17,151 bases of DNA from Flavobacteriaceae bacterium. GTDB lineage: Bacteria; Bacteroidota; Bacteroidia; Flavobacteriales; Flavobacteriaceae. The position numbers and the translations under genes were made by a program. The stretch is taken from the NCBI GenBank assembly GCA_949507465.1, contig CATEMS010000126.1:1-17151 (forward strand), read 5' to 3'. Positions within the stretch are counted from its first letter, which is position 1; each line of letters begins with the position of its first letter. Positions 6,454 through 13,931 of the stretch are shown piece by piece. The notes under the pieces are model-generated. The model saw only the letters and a list, made by a program, of their open reading frames with translations. It did no database searches and was not told the origin of the DNA.

Positions 6454-8187
6454 CTATTTTTGTTTTTTACCTAATTGCTTTATGTAAAACGATGGATAGA
6501 ATCCTGTTTGCTTATAAAAAGCTCTTGAGAAAGAAGTGGCGTTGGTATAACCACACTCAAACGCTATGGCTTTGATAGAATACTTTAAAAAAGTTGAATT
6601 TTCTTGTAAGGTCTCTAATGCATGTGTTATACGCAGGTCATTTAAATATTGAGAGAAATTCTTGTCTTTATCAAAATTGATCACCCTTGAGAGGTAATTA
6701 GGGTTTGTTTGTAAATCTCTGGACAAACTCTGTAGTGAAACATTGGTTTGTAAGTATTTTTTCTGTTGTTCAAAAACAGCTAACCTTTGTAAAATATCCT
6801 GAACCAGACTCTCAGATATATTTAAATCACTTTCTTGAGTATCGCTTGTGGTGTTCCGCTTATTTTGCTGTTTATCAATGAGGTGATGGTATCGTTTTTT
6901 ATATAATTTTTGCTTGTGTATGTACCACAATAGCAATCCAAAACATACCACAAACAAAAACACTAGATACATCAAAACTTGTCTAGATTTTTTGATTTGT
7001 AGGGCTAACTTTGTCTCAACTTCTTTTCTTTCTTTTAATAGCGTAGGCGTTTCTATTTTACGTATGATATCACTCTCAAAGCCAAGGGTTTTAATATTTA
7101 GTAAACTATCTAGAACTAATTGCTTGTTGAGATACTTTATTTGGTTTTTGTAGTCACCATTATTACTGTAATGAACTTTTAGTTTTTCAAACAATAAATT
7201 GTCTTGTGGTTGGATATTTATACGATCTCCTGTATCAAAAACAGAATCTGCTTTTTTTAAATACTTTAAGCCATTGTTAATTTTACCTTCTGAGTACAAA
7301 GACAAACCATTAAATAAATATATGTTCATCAAATTTGCATACTTTAAATTACTTAAGGTAGATAATGAATCATTATATAGTAAAGATTTAGCATACTCAC
7401 CCTCAAAATAAAAATGCTCCATATTTATCTCGTAATATAAAGATTTCATAGCATTGATATTATTTGGGCTATTGGTGTCTATAAGTTTTTTGGCTATTTC
7501 TAGATAATAGAGAGTGGAATCACGCTGGGCCAAATAATGATGGCAAACAGCAAAACTGAGGTAAGATTCTGTTTTTTGTTTGGTATAATAAACATCTATA
7601 CTATCTCTTGCTGATTGTCTTGTTGCAATGTATAATTTTTCTAAATACGGTTTGCTTAATAATAATTTATGTCTTTTTTGCTGAAGCGCAAGTGCTTCTC
7701 TTTTATTTCCCCAAACAACTTTATTAAAAATAAAACTCTCGAGAATATATAATTGCTGACTCAAATTACCCACTTCCAAAGCATGATCATAGGCGATATA
7801 ACTATACTCATTTGCTTTTTTAAATTGATCTAGTTCATCGTAATTATACGCTTTCAATATATAACCAAAGGCCGGATAGGTAATGTGTTTTAATGATGCA
7901 GTCAATGCAATGACACTATCTGTATATTTTATATTAGTATAAGGACTAAAGGATTGTGCCAATCTATCAAAACCACGAGCCATCATTATAGTGTCAGACC
8001 TTTCCCGGCCACGCTGCAAGTAAATACTGGCTACAAATGAAGCTTGTAAAGAGTCATGACGTACAGTTTCAAAGTAATCAAGTAATCGCTCATCATCTAA
8101 AGATAACAACTCAATGTTGGATAACTCTTGACAATATACAGATACTGAAAACAATAAAATTAATAGCGTTTTAAAATGCATTGACAT
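6454..8187 (-). CDS. Membrane-anchored TPR / AraC-type transcriptional regulator
   Basis: A 577-residue regulator of a type common in Bacteroidota. A signal peptide (about 1-19, ending VYCQ) leads into a long helical, TPR-like sensor region (about 25-390) that should lie in the periplasm. One transmembrane helix follows at about 404-423 (LMYLVFLFVVCFGLLLW), then a basic linker, and a C-terminal AraC-family double helix-turn-helix (about 482-573) with VSLQSLSRDL, NPNYLSRVIN, IAFECGYTNATSFSRAFYKQTGFYP and PSFY. Such proteins are thought to pass periplasmic or envelope signals directly to DNA; ligand and targets are unknown. The start is ATG; a second ATG two codons on is possible. It diverges from ald across a 333-bp gap holding two palindromes that could be its own operators. 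Confidence 0.9.
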   Translation of the reverse strand: MSMHFKTLLILLFSVSVYCQELSNIELLSLDDERLLDYFETVRHDSLQASFVASIYLQRGRERSDTIMMARGFDRLAQSFSPYTNIKYTDSVIALTASLKHITYPAFGYILKAYNYDELDQFKKANEYSYIAYDHALEVGNLSQQLYILESFIFNKVVWGNKREALALQQKRHKLLLSKPYLEKLYIATRQSARDSIDVYYTKQKTESYLSFAVCHHYLAQRDSTLYYLEIAKKLIDTNSPNNINAMKSLYYEINMEHFYFEGEYAKSLLYNDSLSTLSNLKYANLMNIYLFNGLSLYSEGKINNGLKYLKKADSVFDTGDRINIQPQDNLLFEKLKVHYSNNGDYKNQIKYLNKQLVLDSLLNIKTLGFESDIIRKIETPTLLKERKEVETKLALQIKKSRQVLMYLVFLFVVCFGLLLWYIHKQKLYKKRYHHLIDKQQNKRNTTSDTQESDLNISESLVQDILQRLAVFEQQKKYLQTNVSLQSLSRDLQTNPNYLSRVINFDKDKNFSQYLNDLRITHALETLQENSTFLKYSIKAIAFECGYTNATSFSRAFYKQTGFYPSFYIKQLGKKQK

Positions 8188-8248
8188 GATTAGTAATTAC
8201 TTATATAAATTTAATGAAAATCTTTGGGCTAATTACATTTATGATTTA

Positions 8249-8291
8249 AAGTGTCCTAAAAAAAGTTTAACTATTTAATAAATAGACACTT
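8249..8291. repeat. Nested inverted repeats upstream of the AraC-type regulator
   Basis: AAGTGTC (8249-8255) and GACACTT (8285-8291) are perfect arms. Nested inside the right half is the perfect palindrome CTATTTA-A-TAAATAG (8271-8285). They sit 62-104 bases upstream of the regulator's ATG, a suitable place for an operator controlling that gene. Being AT-rich, the inner palindrome alone could be chance. Confidence 0.35.
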
Positions 8292-8307
8292 AAGATGCTA
8301 TTACATA

Positions 8308-8329
8308 GTTTTAATTCTTGAATTAACAC
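8308..8329. repeat. 22-bp near-perfect palindrome in the divergent promoter region
   Basis: GTTTTAATTC (8308-8317) and GAATTAACAC (8320-8329) are 10-base arms with one mismatch and a two-base centre, the geometry of a dimeric regulator's site. It lies between the regulator gene and the candidate small RNA promoter, with its centre about 40 bp from the neighbouring palindrome. The binding protein is unknown; the divergent AraC-type regulator is an obvious guess. Confidence 0.35.
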
Positions 8330-8358
8330 TGCTATTTTATGAATACACAATAGTACCG

Positions 8359-8390
8359 TTTGTAAACAAACATATATTGTTAAATATTTG
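8359..8390 (+). promoter_or_regulatory. Candidate Bacteroidota promoter for the ald leader RNA
   Basis: TTTG (8359-8362) and AATATTTG (8383-8390) are separated by 20 bases. The Bacteroidota consensus is TTTG, about 19 bases, then TAnnTTTG, so there is one mismatch and one extra base. Transcription would begin about 4-7 bases after 8390, which is where the stable RNA fold begins (8395). The agreement between predicted start and fold raises confidence in both. Confidence 0.5.
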
Positions 8391-8394
8391 ACTC

Positions 8395-8472
8395 AGCAAA
8401 TCATCTGATTACTAACATGCTATAACTGGGGAGTTATTTTCATAGAGAATGAAAAGGTGATTTGCTTTTTTT
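8395..8472 (+). ncRNA. Candidate structured small RNA or attenuator upstream of ald
   Basis: About 78 bases fold without conflict into a three-way junction. The closing helix P1 pairs AGCAAATCATCT (8395-8406) with AGGTGATTTGCT (8455-8466), 12 bp with one G-U. P2 is ATAACT-GGGG-AGTTAT (8422-8437). P3 is TTTCAT (8438-8443) with ATGAAA (8449-8454) around an AGAGA loop. P2, P3 and the 3' strand of P1 abut with no unpaired bases; 15 bases (8407-8421) join P1 to P2. P1 is followed by seven T's (8466-8472), so it is also an intrinsic terminator stem. A promoter-like pair lies just upstream. The opposite strand has no T tract, so the RNA is on the plus strand. It may be a free small RNA, or a terminating leader controlling ald, whose ATG is 48 bases further on. 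I do not recognise a known family. Confidence 0.6.
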
Positions 8473-8520
8473 ATGATGTAGCTAAAAAAAATTGTAAATT
8501 GTTGCAATTAAACATGCATT

Positions 8521-9720
8521 ATGTCAAAACCCACCTCTCCTTTCACTAAGTCTGAATTACTCCCACAAGAAGAGACTTTAGAAATTTCAAAACAAAAAGG
8601 AGCCCTATTTATAGGCTTACCCAAAGAAACTCACGCTCAAGAAAGACGTATTTGCTTAACACCAGATGCTGTTGCAGCAGTTGTATCAAACGGGCATAGG
8701 GTTTTAGTAGAGAATGATGCGGGGCTGCAAGCTGGGTTCTCAAACTCTGCATATAGTGAAGCAGGAGCAGAAATTACTTCTGACACAAAAAAAGTATTTG
8801 GGTGTCCAATTATACTCAAGGTAGCACCCCCTTCTCAAGAAGAAATAGCCTTAATTAATCCAAAGACAGTATTAATATCTGCCTTGCAGCTAAAAACCAG
8901 ACAAAAAACATATTTTAAGGCCTTAGCAAAAAAGAAAATTACTGCCTTGGCCTTCGAGTTTATTAAAGATCAAGATCACTCCTACCCTGCTGTTAAAGCC
9001 CTCAGTGAAATTGCTGGAACTGCCTCGGTGCTAATTGCATCAGAGCTTATGGTGCATGCGCAAAACGGAAAAGGGTTGCTCTTTGGAAATATTAGCGGTG
9101 TTCCACCTGTAGAGGTTGTTGTAATTGGAGCGGGTACTGTGGGTCAATTTGCAATACGGTCTGCCCTCGGGCTTGGCGCAAATGTTAAGGTATTTGATAG
9201 TTCAATAACACGGCTAAGAGACTTGCAATATAAAGTGGGGCACACGCTTTACACCTCTACCATGCAACCAAAAAATTTAATGAAATCTCTTAGAAGATGT
9301 GATGTTGCTATTGGCGCTGTTAGAGGAACTAACCGCTCCCCTATAATAGTAACACAAGATATGGTTAAAAACATGAAAGATGGGGCTATCATTATTGATG
9401 TTAGCGTTGATATGGGTGGATGTTTTGAAACTACAGAAATGACATCTCATGATCATCCCACCGTAATCAAACATGGGGTGGTACACTATGGTGTGCCAAA
9501 CATACCAGCTAGATACCCAAGAACAGCCTCTATTTCTATAAGTAACATATGTACCCCCTACCTTTTACAAATAGCAGAATCTGGAGGTCTGGAACAAGCC
9601 ATACGCTTTGATAGAGGCTTAAAAAATGGAGTGTATTTTTATAGAGGTATACTAACTAGCCAGGCGGTAAGCAATTGGTTTGATATGCCTAACAGTGATT
9701 TAAACCTATTGATGTTCTAG
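8521..9720 (+). CDS. ald: Alanine dehydrogenase / PntA-family protein
   Basis: A 399-residue protein of the alanine dehydrogenase/transhydrogenase alpha family. Ald reversibly deaminates L-alanine to pyruvate and ammonia using NAD. The N-terminal domain has GLPKET and R43 (matching substrate-binding R15 of classic Ald) and K100 (matching K74). The NAD-binding domain has IGAGTVG (202-208), and IDVSVDMGG (292-300) carries the conserved Asp297. An extension of about 27 residues precedes the usual start. The catalytic histidine of classic enzymes (in TYLHLAA) is replaced: the aligned segment reads SALQLKT, with Q123. Ald activity is therefore not certain, although this variant resembles what flavobacterial genomes call alanine dehydrogenase. 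Its 3' end overlaps the convergent cysteine desulfurase gene by 15 bp. Expression may pass through the terminating leader at 8395-8472. Confidence 0.85.
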   Translation: MSKPTSPFTKSELLPQEETLEISKQKGALFIGLPKETHAQERRICLTPDAVAAVVSNGHRVLVENDAGLQAGFSNSAYSEAGAEITSDTKKVFGCPIILKVAPPSQEEIALINPKTVLISALQLKTRQKTYFKALAKKKITALAFEFIKDQDHSYPAVKALSEIAGTASVLIASELMVHAQNGKGLLFGNISGVPPVEVVVIGAGTVGQFAIRSALGLGANVKVFDSSITRLRDLQYKVGHTLYTSTMQPKNLMKSLRRCDVAIGAVRGTNRSPIIVTQDMVKNMKDGAIIIDVSVDMGGCFETTEMTSHDHPTVIKHGVVHYGVPNIPARYPRTASISISNICTPYLLQIAESGGLEQAIRFDRGLKNGVYFYRGILTSQAVSNWFDMPNSDLNLLMF

Positions 9721-10875
9721 AGTATTTCCAGAATTAACGAAGGTTTTGAGGGTCTGCACTACATAGTCAATTTCATCTTTAGTGTTGAAGCTAGAAAAAG
9801 AAAAACGAATGGATGGCTTTGTTAAATCTTCATCGCTTAATATTTCAGACAATACATGGGACCCCTTATTACTTCCACTTTGGCAGGCACTCCCTTTTGA
9901 GCATGCAATTCCTTTTAAATCTAATTGAAACAATAACATCTTTCCTTTTTCAGCAGAAACAGGCAGACATACGTTCAAAACAGTGTAAGAGCTGTTTTGA
10001 TTGTCAGCACACTGCCCATTAAACTTAATTTCTGGTATTTCTTTACTTAAAGATGTTTTAAAATAATTTTTTAAGTCAGTAATGTATGTTTTTTCTTGTG
10101 CTAGGTTTTGATATGAGATCCTCAGCGCCTCCACCATACCAACAATTGCATGTACAGGTTCTGTACCAGCGCGAAGCCCTTTCTCTTGGGAGCCACCAAA
10201 AATCATTGGTTTGATCCCAGAATTTTTTCTAATAAAAGCAAAACCTACTCCCTTTGGTCCATGAAATTTATGGGCAGCAACAGCTGCAAAATCAATAGGT
10301 ATGTCAGTAAAATCTAATGGGTAATGCCCTATAGATTGAACCGTGTCGCTGTGAAATAAAGAATCGTATTTTTTACAAAGCTGTGCCACATGCTTCAAGT
10401 CAAGAATATTACCAACTTCATTATTAATGTGCATCAAACTCACTAAGGTTTTTTGTGTTGTATCTGCAAGAAGACGTTCTAAATGTGCGAAATCGACAGC
10501 ACCACTTTGATCTAAGTTTACATACTCAACTGTAATTCCATAACTAGTTTGCAGGTCTTGTATTGCATGTAAAACCGCATGATGCTCAATCTTACTTGAA
10601 ATAATTCTTGAAACATTAAGATTTTTAACACAGCTATTAATCACTAGGTTATCTGCTTCTGTTCCTCCTGAGGTAAATATAATTTCTGCGGCAGAAACAT
10701 GTAAAATTTCTGCTATTTGCTTTCTTGCAGTTTCAATTAATGCTTTTGATGACCTACCAAATTCATGAGTTGATGATGGATTTCCAAATTCGGTTTTTAG
10801 CACATGAGTCATGGAATCAATAACCTCAGATCTTAGAGGTGTTGTAGCTGCATTGTCAAAATAAACTTTTCTCAA
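9706..10875 (-). CDS. Cysteine desulfurase (IscS/NifS family)
   Basis: A 389-residue PLP enzyme that removes sulfur from L-cysteine as a persulfide for Fe-S clusters, tRNA thiolation or cofactors. The N-terminus YFDNAATTPL is typical. PLP contacts include the stacking histidine in KIEHHAV (95-101), D177 (HSDTVQ), and K203 in AAHKFHGPKG, the Schiff-base lysine. The persulfide cysteine is C331 in SKGSACQSGS; R235 (RAGTEP) binds the substrate carboxylate. The long active-site loop fits group I (IscS/NifS) rather than SufS. No ATG exists in frame: an in-frame stop lies about 20 bases upstream, and TTG at 10875 gives exactly the expected N-terminus. No IscU or IscR neighbours are present, so its partner is not evident. 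Confidence 0.94.
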   Translation of the reverse strand: MRKVYFDNAATTPLRSEVIDSMTHVLKTEFGNPSSTHEFGRSSKALIETARKQIAEILHVSAAEIIFTSGGTEADNLVINSCVKNLNVSRIISSKIEHHAVLHAIQDLQTSYGITVEYVNLDQSGAVDFAHLERLLADTTQKTLVSLMHINNEVGNILDLKHVAQLCKKYDSLFHSDTVQSIGHYPLDFTDIPIDFAAVAAHKFHGPKGVGFAFIRKNSGIKPMIFGGSQEKGLRAGTEPVHAIVGMVEALRISYQNLAQEKTYITDLKNYFKTSLSKEIPEIKFNGQCADNQNSSYTVLNVCLPVSAEKGKMLLFQLDLKGIACSKGSACQSGSNKGSHVLSEILSDEDLTKPSIRFSFSSFNTKDEIDYVVQTLKTFVNSGNTLEHQ

Positions 10876-11001
10876 TGGTAAAATACTTAGATATTAATTA
10901 CATACACTAACAAAAATACAGATAAATTTTCGATGATTAATATACCTATCCTAAAGAAATGCGTTACTTTGTATTGGTATTAAAAACAAGACTACAACAA
11001 A

Positions 11002-11883
11002 ATGAGAAAGCGCTTATTATTAATTTTCTTAGCCCTGTTACTTCAAGGGTGTGATGACGGTGATATTATTGTAACAAATTTTGATTTTGAGGATGCTCAA
11101 TTACAACAATGTGGAGAATCCTCAAACTATGTGTTTTTTAAGATTAACCCACAAGTTAACCAGAGCATATCCTTAAACATTTCAACCACTCAAGAGTTAT
11201 TTCTTGACTCTGGCACGCAATCATTTGATTTAAATAGCACAGGAAGTATCGTAAATTATAGAGGTTTTGATGATACCGTTTCTTCCAACTATTTTTGCAA
11301 CCCTATCCCTCCTATTTCTCCTAGAGTAATTTTAGAATACACTGGCACCTCTGGTCTAGCTAGGCTTATATCTGATACAACTCTTGATGACTTTGATGGT
11401 GTTGAATTTGTAAGTTCTGATGAATTATCTCAAGAGGGTTTTGGAGATTTTGATGGTGATGGCATTCCAAATTACTATGATTTTGATGGTGATGGAGATA
11501 ATGTATCAACCACCCAAGAAATTGGTGATGACCCATTAAATCCAAGAGATACAGATCTTGACGGTATGCCAGATTATCTGGACCCTGATGATGACAATGA
11601 CGGTATACTAACCATCAATGAAGATATCGATCAAAACTTAAACCCTGCAGACGACATTACTACCGCTGGAGGTTTGCCCAACTATCTTGATCCAAATCTA
11701 ACCAAAAGTGTTGTTGTGGATGCCTACAAAGAGCACCTGTATAACAGAACAAGTGACGGAACTATACTAATAGATAACTTAGTATTGGAGAGCGCTGAAG
11801 AACAAATTATCATTGAATCCTTTGGCCTTGGTACTATTGAGCAAATACGAAACGAAACGATTTCTATTACCCCAGAGTTTTAA
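11002..11883 (+). CDS. Lipoprotein with Asp-rich calcium-binding (thrombospondin type 3-like) repeats
   Basis: A 293-residue secreted lipoprotein: signal peptide with lipobox LLLQGC, lipidated Cys17, followed directly by acidic DDGD, which is common in Bacteroidota lipoproteins bound for the outer membrane surface. Residues 18-145 form a domain I do not recognise, with two cysteines (C37, C99). Residues 148-232 carry calcium-loop repeats: FDGDGIPNYYDFDGDGD, DTDLDGMPDYLDPDDDNDGI, and a degenerate third one ending GGLPNYLDPN. These resemble TSP type 3/EF-hand-like loops that bind calcium. Substrate and partner are unknown; the repeats suggest a rigid spacer. It diverges from the cysteine desulfurase gene and ends three bases from the convergent Smr gene. 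Confidence 0.82.
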   Translation: MRKRLLLIFLALLLQGCDDGDIIVTNFDFEDAQLQQCGESSNYVFFKINPQVNQSISLNISTTQELFLDSGTQSFDLNSTGSIVNYRGFDDTVSSNYFCNPIPPISPRVILEYTGTSGLARLISDTTLDDFDGVEFVSSDELSQEGFGDFDGDGIPNYYDFDGDGDNVSTTQEIGDDPLNPRDTDLDGMPDYLDPDDDNDGILTINEDIDQNLNPADDITTAGGLPNYLDPNLTKSVVVDAYKEHLYNRTSDGTILIDNLVLESAEEQIIIESFGLGTIEQIRNETISITPEF

Positions 11884-11886
11884 GTG

Positions 11887-12432
11887 TCATAATTTACTTT
11901 GGTGAATATAAATCTCTGTGGCGCCTCGTCCATATTTTTGGAAGTTTGCGTCTTCAAAGCTAACAGCATCATATCGCTTTAGAAGATATTCTAGTTCTCT
12001 TCTCAATACACCAGCACCTACCCCATGAATAAATACAACACGTTGTATTTGTTTTTTCATTGCAAACTCTAACTGTCTTTTTGCAGTGGCTAACTGTATT
12101 TCAAGCATGTCATAATTGCTTAAGCCTTTTTGAGAAGAAACCAGTTGATGTATGTGCAAATCAACCTCCATTGCTGGCTTTACACGTTGTTTTGGTTTTT
12201 GTCGTTGAGAATTTTTATTTTTTGTAATTGCTTTCTTTTTTAAAACTTCAGAGATGTTGTCTGTAAAAAACTCTTGATCAGGAATTGGGTTTTCTAATAC
12301 AACTAACTCATGTTTTTGAAAAGGGATTTGGAATCCTTCTAAGGTTTCAACAAGTACCGTATTGCTGTCAAAAGAAACAATGTGTCCCTCTACATTATCA
12401 TCAATAATCATTACAGTGTCCCCTATTTTCAT
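11887..12432 (-). CDS. Smr-domain protein
   Basis: A 181-residue cytoplasmic protein. Residues 1-48 look like a small beta-barrel (GDTVMIIDDNVEGHIV, then IPFQKHELVV). A basic, Lys/Gln-rich linker spans about 60-86. The C-terminal Smr domain has the DLHIH motif (91-95), HGVGAGVLR (136-144) and GRGAT (168-172). Smr domains occur at the end of MutS2 and as stand-alone proteins and have nuclease activity on DNA or RNA in several cases; the role here is not known. The start is ATG. It lies 43 bp downstream of rocD on the same strand and may be co-transcribed, though no functional link is evident. Confidence 0.9.
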   Translation of the reverse strand: MKIGDTVMIIDDNVEGHIVSFDSNTVLVETLEGFQIPFQKHELVVLENPIPDQEFFTDNISEVLKKKAITKNKNSQRQKPKQRVKPAMEVDLHIHQLVSSQKGLSNYDMLEIQLATAKRQLEFAMKKQIQRVVFIHGVGAGVLRRELEYLLKRYDAVSFEDANFQKYGRGATEIYIHQSKL

Positions 12433-12475
12433 TGTCTTAGTTTTTAGAGTGCTAAAAAAATAATCTTATAACAAA

Positions 12476-13756
12476 CTAAGCTTCAAATTCTTTCAGGGTT
12501 TTGATAATAATAGAAATACACTCTTTTAGCTGAAGTTCATCCATAACAAGTGGGGGTGCAAATCTTATGATATTGCCATGAGTGGGTTTTGCTAAAAGAC
12601 CATTATCCCTAAGTCTCATACAAATATTCCAAGCAGTATCACTCTGCTCATGGTCATTAATGAGAATGGCATTTAAAAGCCCCTTCCCCCTAACTGCACT
12701 ACAAATAGTACTGGTTTGTATATAGGCATTGAGCGCTTCTCTAAATAGGTTTCCTAGCCTGAAGGCATTTGCTGCAAGTTGCTCCTCTTTTACAACCTGC
12801 AAAGCAGCCATTGCAACAGCTGCAGCGATAGGATTACCTCCAAAGGTAGACCCATGAGATCCAGGAGTAATTACCTTCATAATTGGATCATTAGCCAATA
12901 CTGCAGAAACCGGATATGCACCGCCACTTAGGGCTTTTCCAAGAATTAATATGTCTGGCTTTACATCTGGGGTAGCGCTGCAATCTCTATTTTCACAAGA
13001 ACAATTCCCGCAAGTTGCAAGCAGTTTTCCTGTTCTAGCAATACCTGTTTGTACTTCATCTGCAATGAATAGAACGTTGTGCTTTCGGCATAATTCTTTT
13101 GCTTGTATCAAATAGTTGTCACTAGGCACAAAAACACCTGCTTCTCCCTGAATTGGCTCTACAAGAAATCCAGCTACATTTTCATTGGTTTGTAAAACTT
13201 CTTCTAGCGCTTGGAGGTTATCATACTCTACTTTAATAAAGCCGTTGGTATATGGGCCAAAATTTGATTTTGCAACAGGATCATTAGAAAATGATATGAT
13301 GGTAGTGGTTCTCCCATGAAAGTTATTGTTACAAACCACTATTTCTGCTCTATTTTCTTTGATTCCTTTTTCCTGGTAAGCCCAGCGACGGCAAATTTTT
13401 AGTGCGGTCTCTACGGCCTCTGCACCAGTATTCATCGGTAATATTTTATCGAAATTAAAATACGAGGTGGCAAACTTCTCGTACTTACCCAATATATCGT
13501 TGTAAAATGCTCTTGAAGTTAAACTTAGTCTTTGAGCTTGAGTTGTCATCGCATCAACAATTTTTGGATGACAATGTCCTTGGTTTACAGCGCTGTATGC
13601 AGATAGAAAATCATAATACTTTTTACCCTCAACATCCCATACATAAACACCCTCACCTTTGTTTAATACAACTGGTAGTGGATGATAATTGTGAGCTCCA
13701 TACTGGTTTTCCTGCTCAATAGCATGTTGAGACAATGTTTTTTCTGTTATCGGCAT
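12476..13756 (-). CDS. rocD: Ornithine--oxo-acid aminotransferase
   Basis: A PLP class III aminotransferase that converts L-ornithine and 2-oxoglutarate to glutamate semialdehyde and glutamate, linking arginine breakdown with proline. Family motifs present: YDFLSAYSAVNQGHCHP (48-64), the cofactor-phosphate motif MNTGAEAVE (108-116), NNFHGRT (144-150), VEPIQGEAGV, ADEVQTG (232-238), and Lys274 in ILGKALSGG for the Schiff base. HGSTFGGNP follows at 301-309. At 426 residues it is longer than the usual roughly 400. Part of the excess is a segment at about 247-266 with four cysteines (C249, C252, C254, C259) between GIARTGKLL and KPDILILGKA, where typical family members have only a few residues. 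The ATG start gives a normal N-terminus. Confidence 0.94.
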   Translation of the reverse strand: MPITEKTLSQHAIEQENQYGAHNYHPLPVVLNKGEGVYVWDVEGKKYYDFLSAYSAVNQGHCHPKIVDAMTTQAQRLSLTSRAFYNDILGKYEKFATSYFNFDKILPMNTGAEAVETALKICRRWAYQEKGIKENRAEIVVCNNNFHGRTTTIISFSNDPVAKSNFGPYTNGFIKVEYDNLQALEEVLQTNENVAGFLVEPIQGEAGVFVPSDNYLIQAKELCRKHNVLFIADEVQTGIARTGKLLATCGNCSCENRDCSATPDVKPDILILGKALSGGAYPVSAVLANDPIMKVITPGSHGSTFGGNPIAAAVAMAALQVVKEEQLAANAFRLGNLFREALNAYIQTSTICSAVRGKGLLNAILINDHEQSDTAWNICMRLRDNGLLAKPTHGNIIRFAPPLVMDELQLKECISIIIKTLKEFEA

Positions 13757-13931
13757 AACATGATTTATTTTAAAAATTAATACGTGAAATTCCTACAATA
13801 GCTTTATTTTTTTGATTGCTCAAAAATTCAGCGCAGGAGAGAAATCATCCTTTTGTAAAATTACTAAATTTAAAATGTTTTTTTAAAGTGGTTGCGCAAT
13901 AATAATAAGGCAATTATAGTATTTTTACACC
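13757..13931. promoter_or_regulatory. Divergent promoter region between rocD and rlmD
   Basis: These 175 bases separate two divergent genes and must hold both promoters. I see AT-rich sequence but no perfect TAnnTTTG element at a useful distance and no strong palindrome. A TATTTTTA at 13920-13927 is too close to the rlmD ATG to be a normal -7 site. Confidence 0.3.

Noticed and set aside
8395..8472. The cloverleaf-like fold as a tRNA
   Set aside because: It has a 12-bp closing stem, only two internal hairpins, no T-loop consensus, no anticodon arm and a T tract instead of a CCA-compatible end.
8511..8517. AACATGC just before the ald ATG repeats the word at 8414-8420 in the RNA junction strand
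   Set aside because: A 7-base direct repeat is not complementary to itself beyond a short palindromic core, so a regulatory pairing is not supported.
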